Positions 36,271 through 46,442 of a stretch of 64,000 bases of DNA are shown piece after piece. Position 1 is the stretch's first letter. Each line of letters begins with the position of its first letter. The notes beneath the pieces are model-generated. The model did not search any database. It was not told the DNA's origin and was given only the letters and a program-made list of their open reading frames with translations. The stretch comes from Limnohabitans sp. Bal53 (GTDB lineage Bacteria > Pseudomonadota > Gammaproteobacteria > Burkholderiales > Burkholderiaceae_C), in contig NZ_NESH01000001.1 of the NCBI RefSeq assembly GCF_003063355.1, forward strand, positions 682,001 to 746,000, written 5' to 3'. The position numbers and the translations under genes were made by a program.

Positions 36271-36852
36271 ATGAAAACACCACAAAATAACCAAACCTAT
36301 GTGAGCACCAGCCAGGCCGCCAAAATGCTGGGCTTGTCGGTGGGCACCGTGCAGCGCATGGTCCAAAACGGGGTGTTCAAAGCCTTCGTGACCCACGGCG
36401 GGCACCGCCGCATCCTGTCCACATCGCTGCAGGACTATTGCACCCAGCAAGGCCTGAGCCCAGCCAGCCCGCGCCCCGCCACCGAAGTGGGACGAATCTG
36501 CATCCTGCACGACAGCACGCACCTGGCACCGCCCCTGGACACGCTGGTGCATTGGCCCCAGATCACCGTGATGACACACCCACTGGACCTGATGGACCTG
36601 GATGCGGAAGTCAGCGCCCTTTTCATCGACGCGCGCATCCCATGGCTGCACACCACCCCCTTGCACCTGGACTCGGCCCGCCTGCACAACACCCACCTGG
36701 TGGTCTACAACAGCACCCACCTGCCCGCAGACAGCCCACTGACCTCTAGCCAACAACTGAGCCTGTTCGAGGGCGACATCAGCACCGACCTGGTCTACGG
36801 CTACTTGCTGTGCAACCGTCATGAGCACGAGGACCCGGCCGCGCGCCATTGA
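36271..36852 (+). CDS. MerR/excisionase-type DNA-binding protein with unknown C-terminal domain
   Basis: 193 residues. Residues 8-55 form a winged-helix excisionase/MerR-like domain: TYVSTSQAAKMLGLSVGTVQ, then VQNGVFKAFVTHGGHRRIL, where THGGHRRI is the wing. The remaining ~125 residues are unlike standard effector domains. VGRICILHD, ALFIDARIPWL and LVVYNSTHLP look like the strands of a receiver-type fold in which an Asp (FIDAR) occupies the phospho-site position, but the acidic pocket is not convincing. It ends 48 bases before the groES promoter region, in the same direction. Function is not known; a stress or envelope role is only suggested by its position. Confidence 0.7.
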   Translation: MKTPQNNQTYVSTSQAAKMLGLSVGTVQRMVQNGVFKAFVTHGGHRRILSTSLQDYCTQQGLSPASPRPATEVGRICILHDSTHLAPPLDTLVHWPQITVMTHPLDLMDLDAEVSALFIDARIPWLHTTPLHLDSARLHNTHLVVYNSTHLPADSPLTSSQQLSLFEGDISTDLVYGYLLCNRHEHEDPAARH

Positions 36853-36871
36853 GGTGATTCAGGGATCAGGT

Positions 36872-36900
36872 CTTGAAACGGCCTGAATTGCCCTTATCAT
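36872..36900 (+). promoter_or_regulatory. groES-groEL promoter, sigma32-like overlapping sigma70-like
   Basis: CTTGAAA (36872-36878), a 12-base spacer, then CCCTTATCAT (36891-36900) resembles the heat-shock sigma32 pattern CTTGAAA-N11-16-CCCCATNT. The same bases read as TTGAAA-N16-TATCAT for the housekeeping sigma factor. The CIRCE element starts at the last base. Confidence 0.65.
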
Positions 36901-36926
36901 TAGCACTCGATGGAGTTGAGTGCTAA
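36900..36926. promoter_or_regulatory. CIRCE element (HrcA operator) upstream of groES
   Basis: TTAGCACTC at 36900-36908, nine-base spacer, GAGTGCTAA at 36918-36926: exact match to the CIRCE consensus. HrcA bound here represses groESL and is released when GroEL is occupied by unfolded proteins. Confidence 0.97.
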
Positions 36927-37007
36927 CAGCATTCCTCTCCTCAGATTTCAGCAGCACCCTTTTGGTGCTTTTGTTTTTCAACCCTTGTTTCAAATCCAGG
37001 AGATTCC

Positions 37008-37295
37008 ATGAAACTGCGTCCTTTGGGCGATCGCGTGATCGTCAAGCGTATCGAAAGCGAAACCAAAACAGCCTCGGGCATTGTGATCCCCGACTCGGCT
37101 GCAGAAAAGCCCGATCAAGGTGAAGTCCTGGCCGTCGGCCCTGGCAAAACCAACGACAAAGGCGAGACCAAAGCCCTGAGCGTCAAAGTCGGCGACCGCG
37201 TGTTGTTCGGCAAGTACAGCGGCCAGACCGTCAAGGTCGGCGGCGACGAGCTGTTGGTCATGAAAGAAGAAGACCTGTTCGCAGTGGTCGAGTGA
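37008..37295 (+). CDS. groES: Co-chaperonin GroES
   Basis: 95 residues, standard length. [20 protein letters not shown] start, mobile loop with [36 protein letters not shown] and end [14 protein letters not shown]. It caps the GroEL ring in the cytosol. First gene of the operon with groEL, controlled by CIRCE and a heat-shock-type promoter; 81 bases separate it from groEL. The ribosome binding site is CAGGAG before the ATG. Confidence 0.99.
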   Translation: MKLRPLGDRVIVKRIESETKTASGIVIPDSAAEKPDQGEVLAVGPGKTNDKGETKALSVKVGDRVLFGKYSGQTVKVGGDELLVMKEEDLFAVVE

Positions 37296-37355
37296 TTTGC
37301 GGGACAGACCGACTGACGCGCGAAGCGCCCAGTCGCTCTGTCCTCAACTGATTAA

Positions 37356-39029
<1,674 letters not shown>

Positions 39030-39080
39030 CTGCCCCGCTGTCTGGACTGAGGGCTCAGGCCCTCACCCGGCCAACAACAA

Positions 39081-39116
39081 AGCCCCGCAAGGTGAAAGCC
39101 TTGCGGGGCTTTTTTC
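39081..39116 (+). terminator. Rho-independent terminator of groESL
   Basis: 13-base stem AAGCCCCGCAAGG / CCTTGCGGGGCTT with a six-base loop, followed by TTTTTT. It abuts the stop codon of the convergent J-domain gene. Confidence 0.93.
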
Positions 39117-39118
39117 AT

Positions 39119-39460
39119 TCAGACATAAGCGTGCAAACGGCCGCGCTGATCGTAAGTGGTCAAAAATGGCAGGGCACTGGGCAAGCGGTCTTGGCAAGAA
39201 CTGCGGTGAACCAAGGGCATCAATGGCTTGGCTGGTGCTTGCAAACGCTGCCGGTCATACCGGCGGCGGCTTTCTGGATGACCGAGCACCTCCCAAGCGC
39301 CATTGAGCCGGGCCATCTTGGCCGCTGCAGCCCAGCCCGCACCCTCTTGCCTGTCCGGGTGGTAGCGTTTGGCCAAAGCGCGGTAAGCCGCCCGAATGAC
39401 ATCCGGCTCGGCTTCGGGTGCAACCCCCAACTCGGCATAAAGGTCCATGGTCTTGTCCAT
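39119..39460 (-). CDS. Small J-domain protein
   Basis: 113 residues (an internal ATG four codons later is an alternative start). The N-terminal 65 residues are a DnaJ domain: YAELGVAPEAEPDVIRAAYR, the HPD tripeptide in KRYHPDRQ, and the fourth helix ARLNGAWEVLGHPESRRRYDRQR. No zinc finger or CTD follows, only a ~45-residue tail. J proteins stimulate DnaK ATPase; this may be a specialised co-chaperone. Convergent with groEL. Its promoter region (39461-39569) is unusually AT-rich for the window. Confidence 0.88.
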   Translation of the reverse strand: MDKTMDLYAELGVAPEAEPDVIRAAYRALAKRYHPDRQEGAGWAAAAKMARLNGAWEVLGHPESRRRYDRQRLQAPAKPLMPLVHRSSCQDRLPSALPFLTTYDQRGRLHAYV

Positions 39461-39569
39461 GGCTTGAATTATGGAATTGGAATACCTTATTTGTATATAA
39501 ATTGGTAATTTAATCGTATCAAAGTGTTAAATTTAATACCAACCAAGGACGCCATGGGGCTGTGACGCC

Positions 39570-41111
39570 TCAGCGCATCGAATTCATGGACGCCAGCAGG
39601 GCGGCCGTAGACGGGTCCAGCCCGGTCACATCACCCGAAGCCATGCGCGCATGGATGTCTTTGGCCAGCACCTTGCCCAGCTCCACGCCCCATTGGTCAA
39701 AGCTGTTGATGCCCCAGACCGCGCCGCTCACAAATACACGGTGCTCCTGCAAGGCAATCAACGCCCCGAAGCTGGTGGGTGTGAGTTCATCGAGCAGCAA
39801 AAAGGTGCTGGGTCGGTTGCCGGGAAAGTGCTTGTGGCCGCCCTCATCGGCTTGGCCCAACATCAGCGCCTGCGCCTGCGCGATCACATTGGCCAGCAGC
39901 AGTTCGTGGTGGTCTTTCAGGCTGTGCGTGGGCTTTTTCACGGCGATGAACTCCATCGGCACCACATCCGTGCCCTGGTGCAACATCTGGAAATAGGCGT
40001 GCTGTCCGTTCGTGCCCGGCTCGCCCCAGAGCACGGGCGAAGTGCCATAGGGCAGCGCATGGCCGTTGCGGTCCACCCGCTTGCCATTGCTCTCCATCTC
40101 GAGCTGCTGCAAATATGCTGGCACGCGGCGCAAAGCGCTGTGGTACGGCGCAATGCTTCGGCTGGTGTAGTTCAAAAAGTTTCGGTACCAAACATCCAGC
40201 AGACCCAGTCGGACCGGTAGATTGGCTTGCAGCGGCGCACTCTGAAAATGTTGGTCCATGGCATGCGCACCGGCCAACAGATCCCTGAAACCCTGCGCAC
40301 CGATGGCGATGGCTACGGGCAAGCCAATGGCCGACCACATGGAGTACCGCCCACCCACCCAGTCCCAAAAACCGAACGTGGTGGTGATGCCCATCTCCGC
40401 TGCAGCGGCCACATGGGTGGTCAGCGCGGCAAAATGGCGCGACACATCGGTACCCCCCTGCGCCTGAAACCAGGCCAGTGCCGATCGGGCATTGGTCATG
40501 GTCTCGATGGTGGTGAAAGTTTTGGACGCAATGAGGAACAGCGTGCTCTCGGCCTTCAGGCCTCTGAGCACCGCGGCCAGTTCATGGCCGTCCACATTCG
40601 ACACAAAGTGAAAGCGCTTGCCCGGGATCACAAAATCTTGCAGCGCCAGCACTGCCATTTGCGGGCCCAAGTCCGAGCCACCAATGCCAATATTGACCAC
40701 GTCTGTGATCTGTGCATCGGCTCGCACCTGCTCGGCAAAGGCGAGCATGGGCTTCAAGGTGTCGTGCACTTGTTGCAAAGGCTCGGCCAGTGCGCCGGGC
40801 AGCGAGCCCTCTGGCTGACGCAGCAGCCAATGCATCACGGCACGACCCTCGGTGTTGTTGATGGGCTCACCCCGGAACATGGCGTCGCGGTGCTCGGCCA
40901 GGCCGGTTTGGCAGGCCAATTCCATCAACAAGGCTTCGGTGGCGGCGTCGGTGTGGTTTTTGGACAGGTCAGCGAACACACAGGGCGCCTGCTGACTCAA
41001 TGCTTGAACACGCTGCACATCGGCTGCAAAAGCGGTGCGCAAATCAAAACTGGCAAATTCCTGGGCATGCTGTTGCAAATTCTTCCAGGCGGGGGTCAGG
41101 TCACAACGCAT
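39570..41111 (-). CDS. pgi: Glucose-6-phosphate isomerase
   Basis: 513 residues. Family signatures NIGIGGSDLGPQMA, the PGI signature FGFWDWVGGRYSMWSAIGLP region, WGEPGTNGQHAYFQMLHQG with the catalytic Glu/His, and GINSFDQWGVELGK near the end. It interconverts glucose-6-P and fructose-6-P. It lies with tal, zwf and hexR in a hexose-phosphate cluster; pgi is downstream of tal on the same strand, separated by 282 bases that carry a repeat element. Confidence 0.96.
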   Translation of the reverse strand: MRCDLTPAWKNLQQHAQEFASFDLRTAFAADVQRVQALSQQAPCVFADLSKNHTDAATEALLMELACQTGLAEHRDAMFRGEPINNTEGRAVMHWLLRQPEGSLPGALAEPLQQVHDTLKPMLAFAEQVRADAQITDVVNIGIGGSDLGPQMAVLALQDFVIPGKRFHFVSNVDGHELAAVLRGLKAESTLFLIASKTFTTIETMTNARSALAWFQAQGGTDVSRHFAALTTHVAAAAEMGITTTFGFWDWVGGRYSMWSAIGLPVAIAIGAQGFRDLLAGAHAMDQHFQSAPLQANLPVRLGLLDVWYRNFLNYTSRSIAPYHSALRRVPAYLQQLEMESNGKRVDRNGHALPYGTSPVLWGEPGTNGQHAYFQMLHQGTDVVPMEFIAVKKPTHSLKDHHELLLANVIAQAQALMLGQADEGGHKHFPGNRPSTFLLLDELTPTSFGALIALQEHRVFVSGAVWGINSFDQWGVELGKVLAKDIHARMASGDVTGLDPSTAALLASMNSMR

Positions 41112-41131
41112 CGTCTACTTTCTTAACCTTT

Positions 41132-41372
41132 GTCATCGTGAGGAACGAATTGATCCATGGACTGCCGCGTCGCTTCGCTCCTCGCAGTGACGGGTGTTTG
41201 GGTGTCACCGCGACGCATATCTGTTTCGCCGTCATTGCGCAGCACAGCCGTTTCGCCGTCATGCGCAGCACAGCTGTTTCGCCGACATTGCGCAGCAGGC
41301 CTGTTTCGCCGTCATGGAGGGCCAAGCTTGTCCAACTGTCATGGCGAGCGAAGCGCGGCCATCCATGTCCCA
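41132..41372. repeat. Composite palindromic/tandem repeat between pgi and tal
   Basis: Left part 41132-41192 is an inverted repeat centred on CCATGG: GTCATCGTGAGGAACGAA on one arm and the complement of GTCACTGCGAGGAGCGAAG on the other. The middle (41221-41325) has four tandem ~27-bp units starting CTGTTTCGCCGTCATTGCGC. The right end (41338-41372) returns to GTCATGGCGAGCGAAGCG. The core GTCAcTGCGAGcGAAGCG is shared with paaD codons at 8004-8036. Probably a non-coding dispersed repeat. Confidence 0.75.
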
Positions 41373-41393
41373 AACGGTGCAGCTGCTCAGTCG

Positions 41394-42341
41394 TCATGCC
41401 GACTGCATCAACACTTCAAGCTTGACCGCATCGGCGCAAAAGGCGCGGATGCCTTCGGCCAGCTTTTCTGTGGCCATGGCGTCTTCATTCAGGGCCAAGC
41501 GGAAAGCGGCTTCGTCGTACCGCACAGCAGGCAAGTCCATGGCCTGCGCGGCAGAGGCGTTGAGCGCCTGGCCCAGCGGGGCCTCGGTCGCAGCCAGCTG
41601 GGCCAACAACTCGGGGCTAATGGTCAGCAAATCGCACCCCGTCAGCGCCGTGATCTGGCCGATGTTGCGAAATGAAGCGCCCATCACTTCGGTTTGGATG
41701 CCGTGTTTTTTGTAGTGGTTAAAGATCGCCCGCACCGACTGCACACCGGGGTCGTTCGCACCCGACATGGCCGCTTCGTCCCAAGCTGCGCCTGCGGACT
41801 TCTTGTACCAGTCGTAAATGCGGCCCACAAAGGGCGAGATCAATTGCACCTTGGCTTGACCACAGGCCACCGCCTGGCAAAACGCGAACAGCAGCGTCAG
41901 ATTGCAGCGAATACCCTCGCGCTCCAGTTCGGCAGCGGCCTGGATGCCTTCCCAGGTCGAGGCGATCTTGATCAACACACGCCCGCGGGGAATGCCTTGT
42001 GCCTCGTAGAGTGCCATGATGCGACGTGCCCGCGCCACCGTGGCGGCGGTGTCAAAACTCAAACGGGCATCGACTTCGGTCGACACGCGCCCTGGAATGG
42101 TCTTCAAAATCTCGCAGCCAAACCGCACCAACAAATGGTCCATCACCACGTCCAGCGGCTGCCCCCGGTGCGCGGCCACAGCTTCGGCCAGCAGAGGGGC
42201 GTATTCGGGCTTTTGTACGGCCTTCAAGATCAAGGACGGGTTGGTCGTCGCGTCCTGTGGCTGGAACTGGGCGAGTTGCTTGAAGTCACCGGTATCGGCC
42301 ACCACGGTGGTGAATTGTTTGAGGGCGTCGAGTTGGTTCAT
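41394..42341 (-). CDS. tal: Transaldolase
   Basis: 315 residues from the ATG at 42341 (an in-frame TTG four codons upstream is unlikely). Class subfamily 1 transaldolase: [12 protein letters not shown] at the N-terminus, Schiff-base lysine in [29 protein letters not shown] and [13 protein letters not shown]. It links glycolysis and the pentose phosphate pathway. Divergent from zwf across an 81-base gap holding a palindromic site, so both genes can be co-regulated, probably by HexR. Confidence 0.95.
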   Translation of the reverse strand: MNQLDALKQFTTVVADTGDFKQLAQFQPQDATTNPSLILKAVQKPEYAPLLAEAVAAHRGQPLDVVMDHLLVRFGCEILKTIPGRVSTEVDARLSFDTAATVARARRIMALYEAQGIPRGRVLIKIASTWEGIQAAAELEREGIRCNLTLLFAFCQAVACGQAKVQLISPFVGRIYDWYKKSAGAAWDEAAMSGANDPGVQSVRAIFNHYKKHGIQTEVMGASFRNIGQITALTGCDLLTISPELLAQLAATEAPLGQALNASAAQAMDLPAVRYDEAAFRLALNEDAMATEKLAEGIRAFCADAVKLEVLMQSA

Positions 42342-42381
42342 GGGGTTTTTCAAAAGAGGCTTGAATTATCAGTGAAACAAA

Positions 42382-42411
42382 GTTACATTACAAATCAATT
42401 TTTCATGTAAC
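42382..42411. promoter_or_regulatory. Inverted repeat in the tal-zwf divergent promoter
   Basis: GTTACAT (42382-42388) and ATGTAAC (42405-42411) separated by 16 bases, in an AT-rich stretch ending 12 bases before the zwf ATG. HexR in proteobacteria binds TGTAAT-type palindromes near zwf, and hexR is the next gene after zwf, so this is a candidate site; the spacer is longer than the usual HexR box. Confidence 0.4.
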
Positions 42412-42422
42412 TCAAGAACAAC

Positions 42423-43886
42423 ATGGCTTTTGATCTGGTTTTCTTCGGCGGCACGGGCGATCTGGTCTGGCGCAAACTCATGCCTGCCCTGTTTCAGGCT
42501 TACAGACACGACACCTTACCCGAAGGCGGTCGCATCATCGGTGTGGGACGTGACGATCTGACAGACGTGCAATACCGCCAACAAATCCAGTCGCGGTTTG
42601 AACAGGTCGAAGGTGACAAGCGTCCCAATCCCGAAGAATTTGCCCACTTTGCGGCCATGCTGTGCTACGTGCGCATGGACCTGTCCAAACCCGAATCCTA
42701 TGCCGCCCTGTCGGCCCGCCTTGCCGAGCGCGAAACCGACAGCGTGGTCATGTACTTGTCCACCGCGCCCAGCCTGTTCACCACCGTGTGCGAGCAGCTC
42801 GCAGCGAACGGTCTGAACACCCCCAGAACCCGCATCGTGCTCGAAAAACCGCTGGGCCACGACTTGGCCTCCAACCGCAGCATCAACGAAGCCGTGGGCA
42901 GGGTCTTCAAAGAGCAGCAGATTTTTCGCATTGACCACTACTTGGGCAAGCCTGCGGTTCAAAACCTGTTTGCCATGCGTTTTGGCAACGCCTTGTTTGA
43001 GCCCCTGTGGCGGCGCGAGCACATCGCCAACATCCAGATCACCATGTCCGAAGAGTTGGGCGTGGAAAAGCGCGGCGGCTTTTATGAAACCACCGGCGCC
43101 CTGCGCGACATGGTGCAAAACCACGCCCTGCAACTGCTGTGCGCCATCGCCATGGAGCCACCCATCAACGCCCACGCCGACGCGATCCGCGACGAAAAGC
43201 TCAAGGTGCTGCGAGCCCTCAAGCGCTGGACCCCGGAAACCCTGAGCCAACACGTCATTCGCGGCCAATACTGCGCAGGCAATGTGTTTGGCCAGGCGGT
43301 GCCCGGCTACCGCGAAGAACAAGGCGTGAGCCCCAGCAGCAGCACCGAAACCTTTGTGGCGCTGCGCACCGAGATCGCCAACTGGCGCTGGGCAGGTGTG
43401 CCCTTTTACATCCGCACCGGCAAACGCATGGCCGCACGCGAAGCGCACATTGAGATCAACTTCCGCCCCACGCCGCACGAAATTTTCAAAAGCCCCATGG
43501 GCCACGCCAACAAATTGGTGATCCACCTGCAGCCCAAAGACGGGCTGGAGTTGCACCTGTTCGCCCAAGGCCAAAGCAAACGCGGCGAGGGCAGCGGCGG
43601 CGCCACCCTGAGCCCGGTGCATCTTGATTTGGACTTTGACAAACGTTTTGGCAGTCAACGCGTGGGTGCTTACGAGCGCTTGCTGCTCGATGTGCTCGAC
43701 GGCCGCCTGAACCTGTTCGTGCGCAGCGACGAACAAGAAGAAGCCTGGCGCTGGGTCGAGCCCATCTTGCAACACTGGAAAAACGACCCCACCGGCCCAC
43801 GCCCTTACGCCGCAGGCACCTGGGGGCCCAGCGCCTCAAGCGCCATGATCGCCCGTGACAGCTTTTGCTGGTCCGAAGAAATATGA
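42423..43886 (+). CDS. zwf: Glucose-6-phosphate 1-dehydrogenase
   Basis: 487 residues. N-terminal NADP loop FFGGTGDLVWRKLMPAL, catalytic signature FRIDHYLGKPAVQN, and VPFYIRTGKRM. It oxidises glucose-6-P to 6-phosphogluconolactone, entry to the Entner-Doudoroff and pentose phosphate routes. Followed by a REP-like array and then hexR, and divergent from tal. Standard length; nothing missing. Confidence 0.97.
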   Translation: MAFDLVFFGGTGDLVWRKLMPALFQAYRHDTLPEGGRIIGVGRDDLTDVQYRQQIQSRFEQVEGDKRPNPEEFAHFAAMLCYVRMDLSKPESYAALSARLAERETDSVVMYLSTAPSLFTTVCEQLAANGLNTPRTRIVLEKPLGHDLASNRSINEAVGRVFKEQQIFRIDHYLGKPAVQNLFAMRFGNALFEPLWRREHIANIQITMSEELGVEKRGGFYETTGALRDMVQNHALQLLCAIAMEPPINAHADAIRDEKLKVLRALKRWTPETLSQHVIRGQYCAGNVFGQAVPGYREEQGVSPSSSTETFVALRTEIANWRWAGVPFYIRTGKRMAAREAHIEINFRPTPHEIFKSPMGHANKLVIHLQPKDGLELHLFAQGQSKRGEGSGGATLSPVHLDLDFDKRFGSQRVGAYERLLLDVLDGRLNLFVRSDEQEEAWRWVEPILQHWKNDPTGPRPYAAGTWGPSASSAMIARDSFCWSEEI

Positions 43887-43898
43887 CCCCTCCCCTCT

Positions 43899-44100
43899 GT
43901 AGGAACAGTCTGCGACCGCAAACCCACCACCGCACACCACCTTTGTAGGAACGGTCTCCGACCGCTAACCCACCAACGCACACCCCTTTGTAGGAACGGT
44001 CTCCGACCGCGAACCCACCAACGCACACCCCTTTGTAGGAGCGGTCTCTGACCGCGAACCCACCACTGCAAGCGCCATCGCGGTCAAAGACCGCTCCTAC
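43899..44100. repeat. REP-like array between zwf and hexR (five units)
   Basis: Four direct copies of the 23-base unit beginning GTAGGAACGGTCTCCGACCG (43899-43921, 43945-43967, 43990-44012, 44035-44057) spaced 45-46 bases apart, with nearly identical spacers AACCCACCAACGCACACCCC, then one inverted copy at 44078-44100 ending 22 bases before the hexR ATG. Copies 1-3 carry GGAACGG or GGAACAG and copy 4 GGAGCGG, so the units have drifted. Same family as 12616-12706. Confidence 0.88.
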
Positions 44101-44122
44101 AAAAAACTTCAGGAGATACCCC

Positions 44123-44968
44123 ATGCTCGACCGAATCAAAGCCTCTTTGCCGTCCCTGGCCCCGGCCGAGCAACGCGTGGGCAAGCTGGTGCTCGCAGAC
44201 CCCCGCGCTTTTGCCAAGCTGCCCGTGACCGAATTGGCCGACCGCGCCCATGTGAGCAAACCCACCGTGGTGCGCTTTTGCCGCAGCGTGGGTTATGACG
44301 GCCTGTCTGACTTCAAGCTCAAGCTGGCCGGCAGCGTGAGCGAAGGCGTGCCCTTCATCCACCGCAGCGTGGATGTGGACGACAAAACCAGCGACATCGC
44401 GGTCAAAGTCATCGACAACACCGTGGCCGCTTTTTTAAAGTACCGCAACGACGCCAGCTCATTCGCTTTGGAACACGCCGCTCAATCCCTGGCCGCCACA
44501 CAAAAAACCAACCGCCGCATCGAGTTTTATGGTGCGGGCAACTCCGGCATCGTGGCGCAAGACGCGCAGCACAAATTTTTCCGACTGGGTGTGAACGCCA
44601 TTGCCTACAGCGACGGCCACATGCAGGTCATGAGCGCCTCCATGCTGCGCCCCGGTGACTGCGCGGTCATCATCTCCAACTCTGGCCGCACCCGCGACCT
44701 GATGGACGCCTGCGACATCGCCAAAAAGCAAGGCGCCACCACCATCGTCATCACCGCCAGCGGCTCTCCCTTGGCCAGCGCCGGGCACATTCATCTGACG
44801 GCCGACCATCCCGAGGGTTACGACAAATACAGCCCCATGGTCTCGCGCCTGCTGCACTTACTCATCATCGACATCTTGGCCACCACGGTGGCCCTGCGCA
44901 TCGGCGAAGAACTCCAACCCGTGCTGCGCGACATGAAGAAAAACCTGAGCAGCAAGCGGTACACCTGA
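44123..44968 (+). CDS. hexR: HexR-type RpiR family regulator (helix-turn-helix + SIS)
   Basis: 281 residues. N-terminal RpiR helix-turn-helix (SLAPAEQRVGKLVLADP, TELADRAHVSKPTVVRFCRSVGYDGLSDFKLKL) followed by a SIS sugar-isomerase domain: RIEFYGAGNSGIVAQDAQHK, DCAVIISNSGRTRDLMD and ATTIVITASGSPLAS. HexR binds 2-keto-3-deoxy-6-phosphogluconate and controls zwf, edd/eda and related genes. Being directly behind zwf supports the name. The ribosome binding site is TCAGGAG. Confidence 0.9.
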   Translation: MLDRIKASLPSLAPAEQRVGKLVLADPRAFAKLPVTELADRAHVSKPTVVRFCRSVGYDGLSDFKLKLAGSVSEGVPFIHRSVDVDDKTSDIAVKVIDNTVAAFLKYRNDASSFALEHAAQSLAATQKTNRRIEFYGAGNSGIVAQDAQHKFFRLGVNAIAYSDGHMQVMSASMLRPGDCAVIISNSGRTRDLMDACDIAKKQGATTIVITASGSPLASAGHIHLTADHPEGYDKYSPMVSRLLHLLIIDILATTVALRIGEELQPVLRDMKKNLSSKRYT

Positions 44969-44992
44969 GCCAGCCGGCAACTTGACGCGACA

Positions 44993-46435
44993 TCAGCTAG
45001 GACGCCAATCCATCCGAATCAGCGTCCCCCGCCCTTGGTTCACCGGGCTTGTCACCCCCACCACCGCCCCATGTTGGCTGGCGATTTCTTTCACGATGGC
45101 CAGGCCCAAACCGCTGCCACTCACACTCGAAGGTGCGGCGCGGTAAAAGCGCTCGAACACATGGGCCTGGTGGTCAGGGGCGATGCCCGGGCCGTCGTCT
45201 TCCACCTCCAGCCACGTATCGCCTACACGCACGGTGATGTGCGCACCCGGCTGGCAGTGGTGCATGGCGTTGTCAATCAAGTTGCTCAAGGCCTCATGCA
45301 GCAGCAAGTCCACGCCCTGCACTTGGGCCTGGTCCACCTGGGCCTCCAAGCCCAAGTCGTCGCCGCGTTGGTGGGCTCGCATCAGGTGCTCTTGCGTCAC
45401 GTGCCGCGCCAGCGCCACCAGGTCTACCGTGTGCGGGCTGTGCATTTCGCGGGCATGCTCCACCCGTGTCATGGCCAGCATCTGCTCAGTCAGGCGCACC
45501 GCGTCCTCGGTGGTCTGGCGGGCCGCTTGCAGCAATGCCAAGGCTTGTGCGGGTTCGGTATTGCGCTGGGCCAAAGTGAGCTGGGTTTTCAGGGCCGTGA
45601 GGGGCGTGCGCAGCTGGTGCGCGGCGTTGTCCAAAAAGCGTTTGCGAATGTCGATCAAGCGGCCCAAACGGTCCAGGTAACTGTTGAGCGTCTCAATCAA
45701 GGGACGCAACTCGCGCGGCAAATCTGGCGGGTGGATGGGTGAAAAATCGTCGTCGGCTTTGTCCGCGAGTCTTTGGCGAAAGGCCTCCAGCGGCCGGATG
45801 CCGCGCTGCACGCCCCACACCACCAAGAGCGCAGCGGCCAAAAGCAGCAAGCCCTGGCTGCCCAAGGTGTCCCACAAAATTCGCTGAATCAATTGCTGAC
45901 GTGCTTCCAGGGTTTCGGCCACTGTGATGCGCACGATCGGGTCCTGCAGCGCCGCGCCGTCCACCACATGCGTCAGCTGCGCCAGCCGCACCGGCAAATC
46001 CAAGTATTGACCATCGTCAAACTGCACCAAAGCAAAGTACCGCACCGCCGATTCGCTGCGCATGGGCGCATCGGGCAAGGCCGACACCCCGGCCAGCAGC
46101 TGCCCGTCGAGCGTGCTGACTTTGTAAAACAGACGCGAGCCTGTGTGGTTTTCAAACAGATAGCCAGCGGCCCGCATCAGGTCCAGCTCGATGCGGCCGT
46201 TTTGCCAGCGCATCTCCTCGGCCAGGGTGCGGGCCGCCAAATACAGCGATCGGTCATACGCCTCGTTGGTCGCTTGCACCGCGTTGCCGTAGGCCACCCA
46301 AGCATTCACACCAATCAAGGCTGCAAGGGGCAACAAGATCCAGCCCAGCAAACGCCTGCGCAATGACGCAGCAGCACGGCTGAAGGGCACGGGGTGATCG
46401 ACGACAGCATGGTCAAGCATGGGCTCGGAAGACAT
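44993..46435 (-). CDS. tctE: Sensor histidine kinase TctE-type
   Basis: 480 residues from the ATG at 46435, seven bases after the tctD stop; a GTG eight codons upstream would overlap tctD. Two membrane helices (about LLGWILLPLAALIGVNAWVAY and LGSQGLLLLAAALLVVWGVQ) flank a periplasmic TctE_N domain. The H-box is FLDNAAHQLRTPLTALK, the N-box ALSNLIDNAMHH, and the ATP-lid contains VEDDGPGI and GSGLGLAIVKEIA. It should sense tricarboxylates or related compounds and phosphorylate TctD. Divergent tctCBA genes beyond tctD support this. Confidence 0.9.
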   Translation of the reverse strand: MSSEPMLDHAVVDHPVPFSRAAASLRRRLLGWILLPLAALIGVNAWVAYGNAVQATNEAYDRSLYLAARTLAEEMRWQNGRIELDLMRAAGYLFENHTGSRLFYKVSTLDGQLLAGVSALPDAPMRSESAVRYFALVQFDDGQYLDLPVRLAQLTHVVDGAALQDPIVRITVAETLEARQQLIQRILWDTLGSQGLLLLAAALLVVWGVQRGIRPLEAFRQRLADKADDDFSPIHPPDLPRELRPLIETLNSYLDRLGRLIDIRKRFLDNAAHQLRTPLTALKTQLTLAQRNTEPAQALALLQAARQTTEDAVRLTEQMLAMTRVEHAREMHSPHTVDLVALARHVTQEHLMRAHQRGDDLGLEAQVDQAQVQGVDLLLHEALSNLIDNAMHHCQPGAHITVRVGDTWLEVEDDGPGIAPDHQAHVFERFYRAAPSSVSGSGLGLAIVKEIASQHGAVVGVTSPVNQGRGTLIRMDWRPS

Positions 46436-46442
46436 GTTGCGC

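Noticed and set aside
43899..44100. Evenly spaced repeats considered as a CRISPR array
   Set aside because: The repeats are internally palindromic REP-like units, the spacers are almost identical to each other, and no cas genes are present.
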